A DNA stretch of 64,000 nt from the NCBI GenBank assembly GCA_021155205.1, contig JAJNPS010000023.1, positions 1 through 64,000 of the forward strand, in the 5' to 3' direction. Shown here in pieces: positions 9,618-18,298 of this stretch; positions within the stretch are counted from its first letter, which is position 1, and each line of letters begins with the position of its first letter. The notes beneath the pieces were generated by a model. That model did no database searches and had not been told where the DNA came from. It was given only the letters and a program-made list of their open reading frames with translations. Source of the stretch: Rhodobacterales bacterium (GTDB lineage Bacteria > Pseudomonadota > Alphaproteobacteria > Rhodobacterales > Rhodobacteraceae). Position numbers and translations under genes: made by a program.

Positions 9618-10664
9618 TCAGGCCGCACGGACCCGAACCCTGGCGTAAGCGGCGGTCCAGGCATCGGCGAACCGCAGCACGTCGTCGCGGTTCACGCCCG
9701 GCCCGATCGAGATGCGAACGGCCTGCGCCGCCTGATCCGCATCAAATCCCATCGCGCCAAGAACCCGGCTGGCGCGCACCTTGCCGCTGGAACAGGCCGA
9801 CCCGGCCGAGATGGCAAAGCCTGCAAGGTCCATCGCCATCACTTGCGTCTCGCCTTTCCACCCCGGCGCCAGAAGGCAGATCGTGTTCGGCAAGCGGTTG
9901 ACGCCATTCCCGACGAAAATAGTTCCCTTTGTTGCAGAGGACAATGCCTGTTCTAGAATATCTCTAATTTCTGCCACCTCGTCCCAGACGCCGCTGGCCA
10001 GATCCCGCTGGGCCGCCTCGGCGGCAGCACCAAAGCCGGCAATCCCGATCAGGTTCTCGGTGCCCGCCCGGCGACCCGTTTCCTGTCCCCCGCCGCGCAA
10101 CTGGGGAATGCGGTCCTGGCCCCGTTGCAGGACCAGCGCGCCGATACCCTTGGGTCCGCCCAGCTTGTGCGCCGACACCATCGCCGCCAGCGCCCCCAGC
10201 CAGCTGAACGCCAGCGGGACCTTGCCAAAGGCCTGCGTCAGATCGGTCACGGCGATCCCCTGTGGCAGAACCTGCATCACGCCGGTTTCCGAATTCGCCA
10301 GTTGAAGCGCTGTCCGCCCGGGATCACTGACTTGCACGAGCCCTTCGCTGTCGACCGGCAAAACCGCCTTGCACCAACCCAGCACGGCGTCATGCTCGAC
10401 CGCGGCGCATTGCAGGTCCAGATCGGCGCAGGCCAGGGCTGCAGCCTCGGTCGCGCCCGAGGTAAAGATGATATCTGCCCCTTCGGCCCCCAGTGCGGTT
10501 GCCACCTGCGCCCGGGCACGCTCCATCAGCGCCTTGGCCGCGCGCCCCTCGGCATGGACCGACGATGGGTTGCCCACGACATCCATCGCCGCCGCCATCG
10601 CCGCGCGTGCCTCGGAACGCAAAGGAGACGTCGCATTCCAGTCGAGGTAAAGGCGCGCTGTCAT
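9618..10664 (-). CDS. IscS/NifS-type (group I) cysteine desulfurase
   Basis: 348 residues, slightly shorter than classical IscS (about 400). Pyridoxal-phosphate lyase with the substrate-binding GATEA motif, PLP lysine in VSAHKLGGPKG, and catalytic loop SAGSACSSGKVRAS of group I enzymes. The ATG at 10664 overlaps the iscR stop (ATGA), so the longer open frame was not used. It is the second desulfurase of the operon besides sufS; the two could feed different acceptors. The operon carries no iscU. Confidence 0.93.
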   Translation of the reverse strand: MTARLYLDWNATSPLRSEARAAMAAAMDVVGNPSSVHAEGRAAKALMERARAQVATALGAEGADIIFTSGATEAAALACADLDLQCAAVEHDAVLGWCKAVLPVDSEGLVQVSDPGRTALQLANSETGVMQVLPQGIAVTDLTQAFGKVPLAFSWLGALAAMVSAHKLGGPKGIGALVLQRGQDRIPQLRGGGQETGRRAGTENLIGIAGFGAAAEAAQRDLASGVWDEVAEIRDILEQALSSATKGTIFVGNGVNRLPNTICLLAPGWKGETQVMAMDLAGFAISAGSACSSGKVRASRVLGAMGFDADQAAQAVRISIGPGVNRDDVLRFADAWTAAYARVRVRAA

Positions 10665-11122
10665 TCGTCGTCCACGACGCGGAACAGGTTCGGCACCGCC
10701 GGGCACGGCGTCAATTCGTTGCGCACGACATCCGACAGCCGCGTCTGGTGCAGGAACACATAGACATTCGCCGACAGCCCCTCCCACAGCCGGTTGGTCA
10801 GGCTTTGTGCGCGGCTGCCCGACACGCCCCCAGATGCCCCCGCCCCGGTATGCATCGCGTCCACGGTTTCCTCGACCGCCTGCAGCACCTCGCTGATGCG
10901 GATGTCGGCGGGGCTGCGCGCCAGCTTGTAGCCGCCACCGGGGCCGCGCACGGCCTCCACCAGACCGGCCCGGCGCAACTTGACGAACAACTGTTCCAGG
11001 TAGGGCAGCGAAATGTCCTGCCGCCGCGACACCTCGGCCAGAGACACAAGGTCTTCACCCCTTGCCAGCGCCAGATCCGCCAGCGCCACCATCGCATAGC
11101 GACCCTTGGTGGAAAGCTTCAT
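10661..11122 (-). CDS. iscR: IscR-type Rrf2 transcription regulator, single-cysteine form
   Basis: 153 residues. The N-terminal winged helix (MKLSTKGRYAMVALADLA, then SLPYLEQLFVKLR and VRGPGGGYKLAR) is typical Rrf2. Enterobacterial IscR binds its 2Fe-2S cluster with three cysteines around residues 92-104; this protein has none there and only one cysteine, Cys140 in TPCPAVPN. Single-cysteine IscR is known from Rhodobacter sphaeroides, where it represses iron-sulfur genes. It heads the suf operon and probably controls it in response to cluster or iron status. Confidence 0.93.
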   Translation of the reverse strand: MKLSTKGRYAMVALADLALARGEDLVSLAEVSRRQDISLPYLEQLFVKLRRAGLVEAVRGPGGGYKLARSPADIRISEVLQAVEETVDAMHTGAGASGGVSGSRAQSLTNRLWEGLSANVYVFLHQTRLSDVVRNELTPCPAVPNLFRVVDDE

Positions 11123-11220
11123 GCCCGTTCCCCCTGCAGATGGACCGCACCTGCGCTATGCCATTGACTGCGCCCACAGGGATCATTACCTGCAAAGCGT
11201 CGACAAGGCGGCCTCCGCCT

Positions 11221-11235
11221 TTGGAATAATTCTAA
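11221..11235. promoter_or_regulatory. Candidate Irr/iron-control-element palindrome upstream of iscR-suf
   Basis: The sequence TTGGAATAATTCTAA is a near-perfect 15-bp palindrome. It matches the TTAGAA-N3-TTCTAA form of the Irr iron-control element at all but one position. It lies about 100 bp upstream of iscR and 54 bp upstream of the divergent hydrolase gene. Binding by IscR itself is an alternative. Confidence 0.55.
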
Positions 11236-11240
11236 GTTAG

Positions 11241-11268
11241 CCAAGCGAAATCGTCAACAATCGCTTGG
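11241..11268. promoter_or_regulatory. 8-bp perfect inverted repeat in the iscR/hydrolase promoter region
   Basis: CCAAGCGA and TCGCTTGG are separated by 12 bp. The repeat lies 6 bp beyond the Irr-like palindrome and 20 bp before the hydrolase start codon. It may be an operator for a dimeric regulator such as IscR, or a leader hairpin of the plus-strand gene. Confidence 0.4.
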
Positions 11269-11288
11269 GTCAACGATAGGCGAGGAAC

Positions 11289-11948
11289 ATGCCCGAGGTA
11301 ATCTTCGCAGGCCCCGAGGGCCGGATTGAGGGCCGCTATCACCCCCAAAAGGAACTCGACGCGCCCATTGCGATCATCCTGCACCCGCACCCTTCCTATG
11401 GCGGCACGATGAACAACAAGGTTGTCTACAACCTGCATTACGCGTTCTACAACCTTGGCTTCACCGTATTGCGGTTCAACTTTCGCGGCGTCGGCCGCAG
11501 CCAGGGCGAGTATGATCAGGGGATTGGCGAATTGTCGGATGCGGCCTCTGCGCTGGACTACCTGCAGGCGCTGAACCCCAATTCGCGCCACTGCTGGGTG
11601 GCGGGATTTTCCTTTGGCGCGTGGATCGGGATGCAACTTTTGATGCGCCGTCCGGAAATCACCGGCTTCATCTCGGTCTCGCCGCCTGCGAACCTCTATG
11701 ACTTTTCCTTTCTCGCGCCCTGCCCCTCGTCCGGGTTGATCATCAACGGCACCGCCGACAAGGTCGCCCCGCCCAAGGACACGATCAATCTGGTCAACAA
11801 GCTGCACGAGCAGAAGGGCATCACCATCACCCACACGCAGGTCGAAGGGGCCGACCACTTCTTCAAGGACGAAGAGGCGCATATGCAGCCGATGATCCAG
11901 ACCGTCAGCGACTATGTGCGCCGCCGGATGACCGAAGGCACGCGCTGA
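11289..11948 (+). CDS. Alpha/beta hydrolase (dienelactone-hydrolase-like)
   Basis: 219 residues with the alpha/beta-hydrolase fold. The sequence HPHPSYGGTMNNKVV forms the oxyanion region, GFSFGAWIG is the nucleophile elbow (GxSxG), GTADKV supplies the likely acid and GADHFF the catalytic histidine. Cytoplasmic, with no signal peptide. Substrate unknown. GAGGAAC provides the ribosome site. It is divergent from iscR-suf and followed after 1 bp by a small conserved-looking gene, so the two are one transcript. Confidence 0.9.
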   Translation: MPEVIFAGPEGRIEGRYHPQKELDAPIAIILHPHPSYGGTMNNKVVYNLHYAFYNLGFTVLRFNFRGVGRSQGEYDQGIGELSDAASALDYLQALNPNSRHCWVAGFSFGAWIGMQLLMRRPEITGFISVSPPANLYDFSFLAPCPSSGLIINGTADKVAPPKDTINLVNKLHEQKGITITHTQVEGADHFFKDEEAHMQPMIQTVSDYVRRRMTEGTR

Positions 11949-11949
11949 A

Positions 11950-12216
11950 ATGGGCGTGGTCGAGGATCTGGGCGACAGCCTGGCGCGCGACGTTCTGGCC
12001 GCGATGGAAGAGATCGGCGATGACCGGCTGTTCGACAAGGTCGGCAAGGTGCTGGCTGATGCCTCGCCCACCATGCAGGAGGCATTCATGACCGCGATCC
12101 GCGTCCGCGTCGCCGAACGGCGCGGCCGGGCGTTCCTGGAGCGGGCGCTGGAGGCCAAGCGGACCGGCAAGGCGATGCCAAAGGCGCCTGCCGGTGGCGA
12201 CAGCGGCGGACATTAG
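11950..12216 (+). CDS. Small helical hypothetical protein
   Basis: 88 residues, predicted mostly alpha-helical, with a charged core (ERRGRAFLERALEAKRTGK) and a flexible Gly-rich tail. It begins 1 bp after the hydrolase stop, so expression is coupled. No domain recognised. The coding character is supported by codon bias and spacing; its 3' end is separated by 58 bp from the next gene. Confidence 0.7.
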   Translation: MGVVEDLGDSLARDVLAAMEEIGDDRLFDKVGKVLADASPTMQEAFMTAIRVRVAERRGRAFLERALEAKRTGKAMPKAPAGGDSGGH

Positions 12217-12274
12217 GGCCTTTGGCCCCGGCGACCGGCCGGTTGCGGCAAAGATGAAGGTCAGGGATGCTTGC

Positions 12275-13153
12275 ATGGTAAAGACACTTCTGATCACGGG
12301 TGCATCGGGCGGACTGGGGCTTGGCATCGCGGTCAAGGCAGCGATGGCCGGATATGCCGTGACGGCGACGATGCGTGACCTTGCAAAGCGTGATGCACTG
12401 GATACGGCCTTGGCCAATGCCGGCGTGACCGCGCGGATCTTGCCGCTGGACGTACAGGATCAGGCAAGCATTGATGCTGTGGTTGCGACAATGCTGACAG
12501 ATGGTGGCAGTATCGACGTGCTGATCAACAATGCCGGCGTCGGCTTTGTGCGTACGCTGGAACAGGCGAGCGACCCCGATATCGACTGGATCATTGATGT
12601 AAACCTGCGTGGCGTGATCCGCTGCACCAAGGCAGTTCTGCCTGCGATGCGCGCCGCACAGTCCGGGCGCGTGGTGACGATTTCCTCGATCGGCGGGTTG
12701 GTGGGCCAGCCCTTCAACGAGATCTACTGCGCCGCCAAGTTCGGGGTGGAGGGGTTCATTGAATCCATGGCCAGCTATACCGGCCCCGCCTTTGGCATCC
12801 ATTTCACGCTGGTCGAACCGGGCGGCATCGCCTCGGACTTTGCCGCAAGCGCGATGAAGCATTTTGCGGGAACCGGCGGGATGGTCGCAGACGACTACGC
12901 CCCGCTGCTGCAGGCCTATATGGCGGGGGTCCAGGCCCGGTCCGGCGAAGGCGGCACCTATCAGACGGCGGACGAGGTGGCGGCGGTCGTGATTGCGTGC
13001 CTTCAGCATGAGGCGCCGCCCGTCCGGCTGCGGACATCCAGATGGGCCGAGGATTTCACAGCCCTGAAGACCGCGGCCGACCCGGACGGGACCCGACTGC
13101 GCGACATGCTGATTGCCCGCAATTTCGGCGCCCTGCCCTTGCCAAGGGACTGA
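12275..13153 (+). CDS. Short-chain dehydrogenase/reductase
   Basis: 292 residues of the classical SDR family. The nucleotide-binding TGASGGLG is at residues 8-15, then NNAG, the catalytic serine in ISSIGG and the YCAAK (YxxxK) motif. TATMRD after the second strand suggests NADP preference, but this is not firm. Substrate unknown. The start at 12275 puts the Rossmann motif in its usual place; an in-frame ATG at 12254 is possible. Confidence 0.9.
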   Translation: MVKTLLITGASGGLGLGIAVKAAMAGYAVTATMRDLAKRDALDTALANAGVTARILPLDVQDQASIDAVVATMLTDGGSIDVLINNAGVGFVRTLEQASDPDIDWIIDVNLRGVIRCTKAVLPAMRAAQSGRVVTISSIGGLVGQPFNEIYCAAKFGVEGFIESMASYTGPAFGIHFTLVEPGGIASDFAASAMKHFAGTGGMVADDYAPLLQAYMAGVQARSGEGGTYQTADEVAAVVIACLQHEAPPVRLRTSRWAEDFTALKTAADPDGTRLRDMLIARNFGALPLPRD

Positions 13154-13157
13154 GACC

Positions 13158-13745
13158 ATGTCGGATCGGCTGGAACAGCAGTTTGCATTCCTGAACGAAG
13201 CCGACCGGCTGAAATCCGTCCTGCGGGCGACGACGCTGGTCGACGGCTCGCGACCCGAAAACTCGGGTGAACATTCCTGGCATCTGGCGCTTTATGCGCT
13301 GGTGCTGGCGGATCAGGCTGGGCCGGGGGTGGATATCAACCGGGTGATCCGGATGCTGCTGGTCCACGATCTGGTGGAGATTGACGTGGGCGACGTGCCG
13401 ATCCATTCGGCGAACGGTTTGGCCCACGGGAGCGTTGAGACGGTCGCGGCTGAAGCGAAGGCCGCTGATCGTATATTCGGATTGCTACCGAGAGACTTAG
13501 GCCACAACCTTCGCGCACTTTGGGAGGAGTTCGAGGCGGCCGAAACCCCCGATGCGATTTTCGCCAAGTCGCTCGACCGCGTGCAGCCGGTGATGGCGAA
13601 CCTAATGTCGGGTGGCGGGACCTGGACGACCTACAATGTGACGGCGGAACAACTGGAATCCCGCGTGGGCGTCAAAATCGCCAAAGGCGCGCCCCGCTTA
13701 TGGAACTGGATCAAAGGCCAGACCGCTGCCTTCTTCGCCCGGTGA
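13158..13745 (+). CDS. HD-domain phosphohydrolase (YfbR-like)
   Basis: 195 residues. Metal-binding histidines and aspartates are visible at GEHSWH (His39/His42) and LVHDLVE (His70-Asp71), with a later Asp in KSLDRVQ. The length and motifs fit the HD_3 family that includes the YfbR 5'-deoxynucleotidase. Such enzymes hydrolyse nucleoside monophosphates, but the substrate here is not proven. It starts 4 bp after the SDR gene and is likely co-transcribed. Confidence 0.87.
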   Translation: MSDRLEQQFAFLNEADRLKSVLRATTLVDGSRPENSGEHSWHLALYALVLADQAGPGVDINRVIRMLLVHDLVEIDVGDVPIHSANGLAHGSVETVAAEAKAADRIFGLLPRDLGHNLRALWEEFEAAETPDAIFAKSLDRVQPVMANLMSGGGTWTTYNVTAEQLESRVGVKIAKGAPRLWNWIKGQTAAFFAR

Positions 13746-13767
13746 CGGGGGGCCGCAAGCCCCCCCG
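13746..13767. terminator. Hairpin between convergent HD gene and pyrophosphatase gene
   Basis: A GC-only stem (CGGGGGGC paired with GCCCCCCG, loop of about 5 nt) immediately follows the HD gene stop and precedes the stop of the opposing pyrophosphatase gene. It probably ends transcription from both sides. The T-run is weak. Confidence 0.5.
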
Positions 13768-13780
13768 ACCTCTCGTCGTC

Positions 13781-14380
13781 TCAGTTGCTCGTCTTGGCCA
13801 TCTTGAGCGACTCGTCCAGCATCGCCTGGGCCGCCGCGATGTCGCCGAAATCCTGCACGACCATCTTGTTGCTTCCGTCGGGCTTGATCTTGTAGACCTG
13901 AAAGAATGCTTTCAGCCGTTGCGCATCGGCGGCGGGCAGGTCGGCGATGCTCTGGATGCCATCATAGGTCGGATCGACGTCCGAGGCGGGGACCGCGACG
14001 ATCTTGTCGTCCTGCGCACCATCGTCGATCATCTTCAAAGTGCCGATCACGCGCGTCTTGATCAGCGCGCCCGGCACGATCGGCTCGCGCGACAGGACGA
14101 GGATGTCCAGGGGATCGCCATCGACGTTCTTCGACTGCGTGATCGACCCGTAATTCGCCGGATAGACCACCGGCATTGCCATGTAGCGGTCGACGACGAT
14201 GAGGCCGGTCTTGGCGTCGGTTTCATATTTGGTGATGCTGCCCGCCGGAATCTCGATGAAGGCCCAGACCGCGCTGCCGTCCTCGGGCTGCGGATAGTCC
14301 AAGGGGTTCATCGTCTGCGCCTGGGCCATCCCGCCCGCCAGAACCACAATCGCGGCCGCAGCCATCATCGTCTTCTTCAT
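13781..14380 (-). CDS. Inorganic pyrophosphatase (family I) with apparent signal peptide
   Basis: 199 residues. The family I signature DGDPLDIL is present, with further metal-binding Asp/Glu residues (DVDPTYDGIQSIADLP) and the expected substrate-binding Lys, Glu and Tyr residues. It would hydrolyse pyrophosphate to phosphate. The N-terminus MKKTMMAAAAIVVLAGGMAQAQ looks like a Sec signal peptide with an AQA cleavage site, so the enzyme may be periplasmic, unlike the usual cytosolic form. An ATG five codons upstream (14395) is an alternative start and would not remove the signal. Divergent from icd. Confidence 0.92.
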   Translation of the reverse strand: MKKTMMAAAAIVVLAGGMAQAQTMNPLDYPQPEDGSAVWAFIEIPAGSITKYETDAKTGLIVVDRYMAMPVVYPANYGSITQSKNVDGDPLDILVLSREPIVPGALIKTRVIGTLKMIDDGAQDDKIVAVPASDVDPTYDGIQSIADLPAADAQRLKAFFQVYKIKPDGSNKMVVQDFGDIAAAQAMLDESLKMAKTSN

Positions 14381-14551
14381 CTGGACAATCCCCATGTTTT
14401 CCAAACGGGGCTGACAGAACCCCTTGCGGGTTGCTACTGCGCCGATATGACAAAGCGATGACGGCTTTGCACCCGGCGCCCGTGAAAATGCGGCTTTCGC
14501 GCCCCCCCGCCCTCCGCTAAGACAGGCCCACGTTTTCAGATGGAGCGCCCC

Positions 14552-15766
14552 ATGACCAAGATCAAAGTCGCCAACCCCGTGGTCGAGCTTGACGGCGACG
14601 AGATGACCCGGATCATCTGGGATTTCATCAAGCAGAAACTGATCCTGCCCTATCTGGACGTGGACCTGAAATACTACGATCTCGGGATCGAGGAGCGGGA
14701 CCGCACGAACGATCAGGTGACGGTGGACAGCGCCGAGGCGATCAAGAAATACGGCGTCGGGGTAAAATGCGCCACGATCACGCCGGACGAGGCCCGGGTC
14801 GAGGAGTTCGGCCTGAAACAGATGTGGAAGTCGCCCAACGGCACCATCCGCAACATTCTGGGCGGCGTGATCTTTCGCCAGCCGATCATCTGCCGCAACG
14901 TGCCGCGCCTTGTGCCCGGCTGGACCCGGCCCATCGTGATCGGCCGACACGCCTTCGGCGACCAGTACCGCGCAACGGACTTCCGCTTTCCGGGCGCGGG
15001 CAAGCTGACGATGAAATTCGTCGGCGACGACGGCACGGTGATCGAAAGGGACGTCTATTCGGCACCGTCCTCGGGCGTCTACATGGGCATGTACAACCTT
15101 GACGACAGCATCGTGGACTTTGCCCGCGCCAGCCTGAACTATGGCCTGAACCTCGGCTGGCCGGTGTACCTCTCGACCAAGAACACCATCCTCAAAGCCT
15201 ATGACGGGCGGTTCAAGGATCTGTTCCAAAAGGTCTATGAAGAAGAGTTCGAGGCCGCCTACCAAAAGGCCGGCATCACCTACGAACACCGCCTGATCGA
15301 CGACATGGTCGCCTCCAGCATGAAATGGTCGGGCGGCTATGTCTGGGCCTGCAAGAATTATGACGGTGACGTGCAATCGGACCTGGTGGCGCAAGGCTTC
15401 GGCTCGCTTGGCATGATGACCTCGGTGCTGATGACCCCCGATGGCAGGATCGTGGAGGCGGAGGCCGCGCATGGCACCGTGACCCGCCATTACCGCGAGC
15501 ATCAGAAGGGCAAGGCGACCAGCACGAACTCGGTCGCGTCGATCTATGCCTGGACCGGCGGGCTGAAGCACCGCGCCAAACTGGACGGCAACGACGCGCT
15601 GATGCGCTTTGCCACCACGCTGGAAAAGGTGACGGTGGATACGGTCGAAGATGGCTGGATGACCAAGGATCTGGCGCTTCTGGTCGGACCGGACCAGAAA
15701 TGGCTGACCACGATGGGCTATCTTGAAAAGGTTGACGAGTATCTGAACAAGGCGCTGGCAGGCTGA
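14552..15766 (+). CDS. icd: Isocitrate dehydrogenase, NADP-dependent (eukaryotic-type)
   Basis: 404 residues. Tricarboxylic-acid-cycle enzyme converting isocitrate to 2-oxoglutarate. The N-terminus (KVANPVVELDGDEMTRIIW), substrate site SPNGTIRN and the metal and coenzyme region (LMTPDGRIVEAEAAHGTVTRHYREHQKG) match the homodimeric subfamily II enzymes of mitochondria and alphaproteobacteria. The start at 14552 has GGAG about 7 nt upstream. The next gene begins 21 bp later and may be co-transcribed. Confidence 0.97.
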   Translation: MTKIKVANPVVELDGDEMTRIIWDFIKQKLILPYLDVDLKYYDLGIEERDRTNDQVTVDSAEAIKKYGVGVKCATITPDEARVEEFGLKQMWKSPNGTIRNILGGVIFRQPIICRNVPRLVPGWTRPIVIGRHAFGDQYRATDFRFPGAGKLTMKFVGDDGTVIERDVYSAPSSGVYMGMYNLDDSIVDFARASLNYGLNLGWPVYLSTKNTILKAYDGRFKDLFQKVYEEEFEAAYQKAGITYEHRLIDDMVASSMKWSGGYVWACKNYDGDVQSDLVAQGFGSLGMMTSVLMTPDGRIVEAEAAHGTVTRHYREHQKGKATSTNSVASIYAWTGGLKHRAKLDGNDALMRFATTLEKVTVDTVEDGWMTKDLALLVGPDQKWLTTMGYLEKVDEYLNKALAG

Positions 15767-15787
15767 ACCGCCAAAGGCACTCCTGCG

Positions 15788-16396
15788 TTGACCCTGCAGC
15801 TTTACACCACCTGCATCGCGCAGGCCTGGGCCCCCGGTTTTGGCGATCGCGACACCTATGGCTATGTGATGACGGTGGTGTATCTGGTGGCGGCGTTGCT
15901 GGCGGTGACGGTGGCGGTCAGGGGGCCGTTCCGCAGCGCCTCCCTGCGCGCCGAGCGCTGGATCTGGGGCATTGGCGCGACTGTGCTGGTGGCGCTGGCG
16001 ATCAACAAGCAGCTTGACCTGCAATCCATGTTCGTGGCCGCAGCGCGCTGCGTCGCGATGGGGGATGGCTGGTACGAGACGCGCCGCACCTACCAGACCG
16101 AGGTGATCCTCGGGCTGGTGATCGCAGCAGCGGTGATCGTCCCGACGCTGATCTTTCTTTTGCGCCGGGCGATCAGGGGCAACCTTACCTTTGTTCTGGC
16201 GATGTCGGGGCTGGTTGTCTTTGTGCTGCTCCGGGCGATCAGCTTTCACAATCTCGACGTGGTTTTCGGGACCAATGTGCTGTCGGTCCGGCTGCACCGC
16301 CTGATCGAGGTCGCCGCCCTGACCGCCATCATCATTGTCACTGCGACCCGACTTGCGCGGCCAGGTTCGGACGCGGACAGAGACACCGGACGCTGA
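15788..16396 (+). CDS. Conserved-looking integral membrane protein
   Basis: 202 residues beginning with a TTG codon. About five hydrophobic segments (about residues 27-47, 60-80, 105-128, 135-150, 173-190) with short loops. No domain or catalytic motif is recognised. The 21-bp spacing from icd suggests a shared transcript. The start codon is uncertain because no strong ribosome site is evident. Confidence 0.7.
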   Translation: MTLQLYTTCIAQAWAPGFGDRDTYGYVMTVVYLVAALLAVTVAVRGPFRSASLRAERWIWGIGATVLVALAINKQLDLQSMFVAAARCVAMGDGWYETRRTYQTEVILGLVIAAAVIVPTLIFLLRRAIRGNLTFVLAMSGLVVFVLLRAISFHNLDVVFGTNVLSVRLHRLIEVAALTAIIIVTATRLARPGSDADRDTGR

Positions 16397-16471
16397 AGGT
16401 TCCGCTGGCCTTTCCCGGGTATCTGCGCTATCGCCCCGGCAAACGCCTGCAAATGAAAGAGACCCCCTCCG

Positions 16472-18292
16472 ATGGAGCTTCGCAACATCGCCATCATCGC
16501 GCATGTCGACCATGGCAAGACCACACTTGTTGACGAACTGCTGAAGCAGTCGGGCGCCTTTCGCGACAATCAGGCGGTGGCCGAACGGGCGATGGACAGC
16601 AACGACATCGAACGCGAACGCGGCATCACGATCCTTGCGAAATGCACGTCGCTGGAATGGAAGGGTACGCGGATCAACATCGTCGACACCCCCGGCCACG
16701 CCGATTTCGGCGGCGAGGTGGAGCGCATCCTGTCGATGGTGGATTCGGTCGTCCTTCTGGTCGATGCCGCCGAAGGCCCGATGCCACAGACCAAGTTCGT
16801 GACCTCCAAGGCGCTGGCGCTGGGGTTGCGACCCATCGTTGTCCTGAACAAGGTCGACAAGCCCGATGCCGAACCCGACCGCGCGCTGAACGAAGTGTTC
16901 GACCTGTTCGCCAATCTTGGCGCCGACGACAACCAGCTTGATTTTCCCGTGCTTTACGCCTCGGGCCGGTCGGGCTGGGCGGATGTGGGGCTGGACGGTC
17001 CGCGCAAGGATCTGTCGGCGCTTTATGATCTGATCCTGTCCCACGTGCCGCAACCTGCGCAGATCGCGCGCCGGGCCGAGCCGTTCCAGATGTTGGCCAC
17101 CACCCTGTCGGCCGACCCGTTCATCGGGCGCATCCTGACCGGCCGGGTCGAGGCGGGCACGCTGAAGGCCGGGGAAACCATCAAGGCCCTGTCACGCGAC
17201 GGCGAGAAACTGGAACAGTTCCGCGTGTCCAAGGTGCTGGCCTTTCGTGGCCTGACCCAGACGGCCATCGACGTGGCCGAGGCGGGTGACATCGTGACCC
17301 TAGCCGGCATGTCCAAGGCAACCGTCGCCGATACCCTTTGCGCGCTGGAGATCGACACCGCCCTGCCCGCTCAACCCATTGATCCGCCGACGATTTCGGT
17401 GACGTTCGGGATCAATGACAGCCCCCTTGCCGGCAAGGACGGCAACAAGGTCCAGTCCCGCGTGATCCGCGAACGCCTGATGAAAGAGGCCGAGATCAAC
17501 GTCGCCATCAAGGTCAGCGACACCCCCGGCGGTGATGCGTTCGAGGTCGCAGGTCGTGGTGAACTTCAGATGGGCGTGTTGATCGAGAACATGCGCCGCG
17601 AAGGGTTTGAGTTGTCAATCAGCCGCCCGCGCGTCCTGTTCCGCGACATCGACGGCGTGAAGTGCGAGCCGATCGAAGAAGTCACCATCGACGTCGATGA
17701 CGATTATACGGGCCCGGTGATCGAAAAGCTGACCGGCCCCCGCAAGGGCGATCTGGTGGAAATGAAACCGGCAGGCGTGGGCAAGACCCGCATCATCGCA
17801 CATGTCCCGTCACGCGGGCTGATCGGCTATCACGGCCAGTTCATGACCGACACGCGCGGCACCGGTGTCCTGAACCGCGTCTTTCACGAATGGGCACCGC
17901 ACAAGGGCCCGATCGAAGGCCGCCGCCAGGGTGTTCTGATCAGCATGGAATCCGGCACCTCGGTCGCCTATGCGATGTGGAAGCTTGAGGATCGGGGGCA
18001 TTTCTTCATCGGCGTGCAGGAGCCGGTCTATACCGGCATGATCATCGGCGAGCACAACCGCGACAACGACCTTGAGGTCAACCCGCTGAAGGGCAAGCAA
18101 TTGACCAACGTGCGCGCCAGCGGCACGGACGAGGCGGTGCGCCTGACGACGCCGGTCAAGCTGAGCCTTGAACAGGCGATTGCCTATATCGACGATGATG
18201 AACTGGTCGAAGTGACGCCCAAGGCTGTCAGGATGCGCAAGCGGTTCCTCGATCCGAACGACCGCAAACGCCAAAGCCGCGCGGCGGGGTGA
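16472..18292 (+). CDS. typA: TypA/BipA translational GTPase
   Basis: 606 residues, full length. The GTPase motifs are AHVDHGKTT (G1), the RGITI effector region, DTPGH (G3) and NKVDKPDA (G4). EF-Tu-like and EF-G-like domains follow, then the BipA-specific C-terminal domain (GVLISMESGTSVAYAMWKLEDRG). It associates with ribosomes and helps assembly and stress adaptation. The gene ends at a hairpin-rich convergent junction. Confidence 0.97.
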   Translation: MELRNIAIIAHVDHGKTTLVDELLKQSGAFRDNQAVAERAMDSNDIERERGITILAKCTSLEWKGTRINIVDTPGHADFGGEVERILSMVDSVVLLVDAAEGPMPQTKFVTSKALALGLRPIVVLNKVDKPDAEPDRALNEVFDLFANLGADDNQLDFPVLYASGRSGWADVGLDGPRKDLSALYDLILSHVPQPAQIARRAEPFQMLATTLSADPFIGRILTGRVEAGTLKAGETIKALSRDGEKLEQFRVSKVLAFRGLTQTAIDVAEAGDIVTLAGMSKATVADTLCALEIDTALPAQPIDPPTISVTFGINDSPLAGKDGNKVQSRVIRERLMKEAEINVAIKVSDTPGGDAFEVAGRGELQMGVLIENMRREGFELSISRPRVLFRDIDGVKCEPIEEVTIDVDDDYTGPVIEKLTGPRKGDLVEMKPAGVGKTRIIAHVPSRGLIGYHGQFMTDTRGTGVLNRVFHEWAPHKGPIEGRRQGVLISMESGTSVAYAMWKLEDRGHFFIGVQEPVYTGMIIGEHNRDNDLEVNPLKGKQLTNVRASGTDEAVRLTTPVKLSLEQAIAYIDDDELVEVTPKAVRMRKRFLDPNDRKRQSRAAG

Positions 18293-18298
18293 ACGGAT

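Noticed and set aside
14381..17053. Open frame extending the pyrophosphatase gene upstream for almost 900 codons
   Set aside because: It is antisense to icd, the membrane gene and typA. The real protein starts with the signal peptide at 14380.
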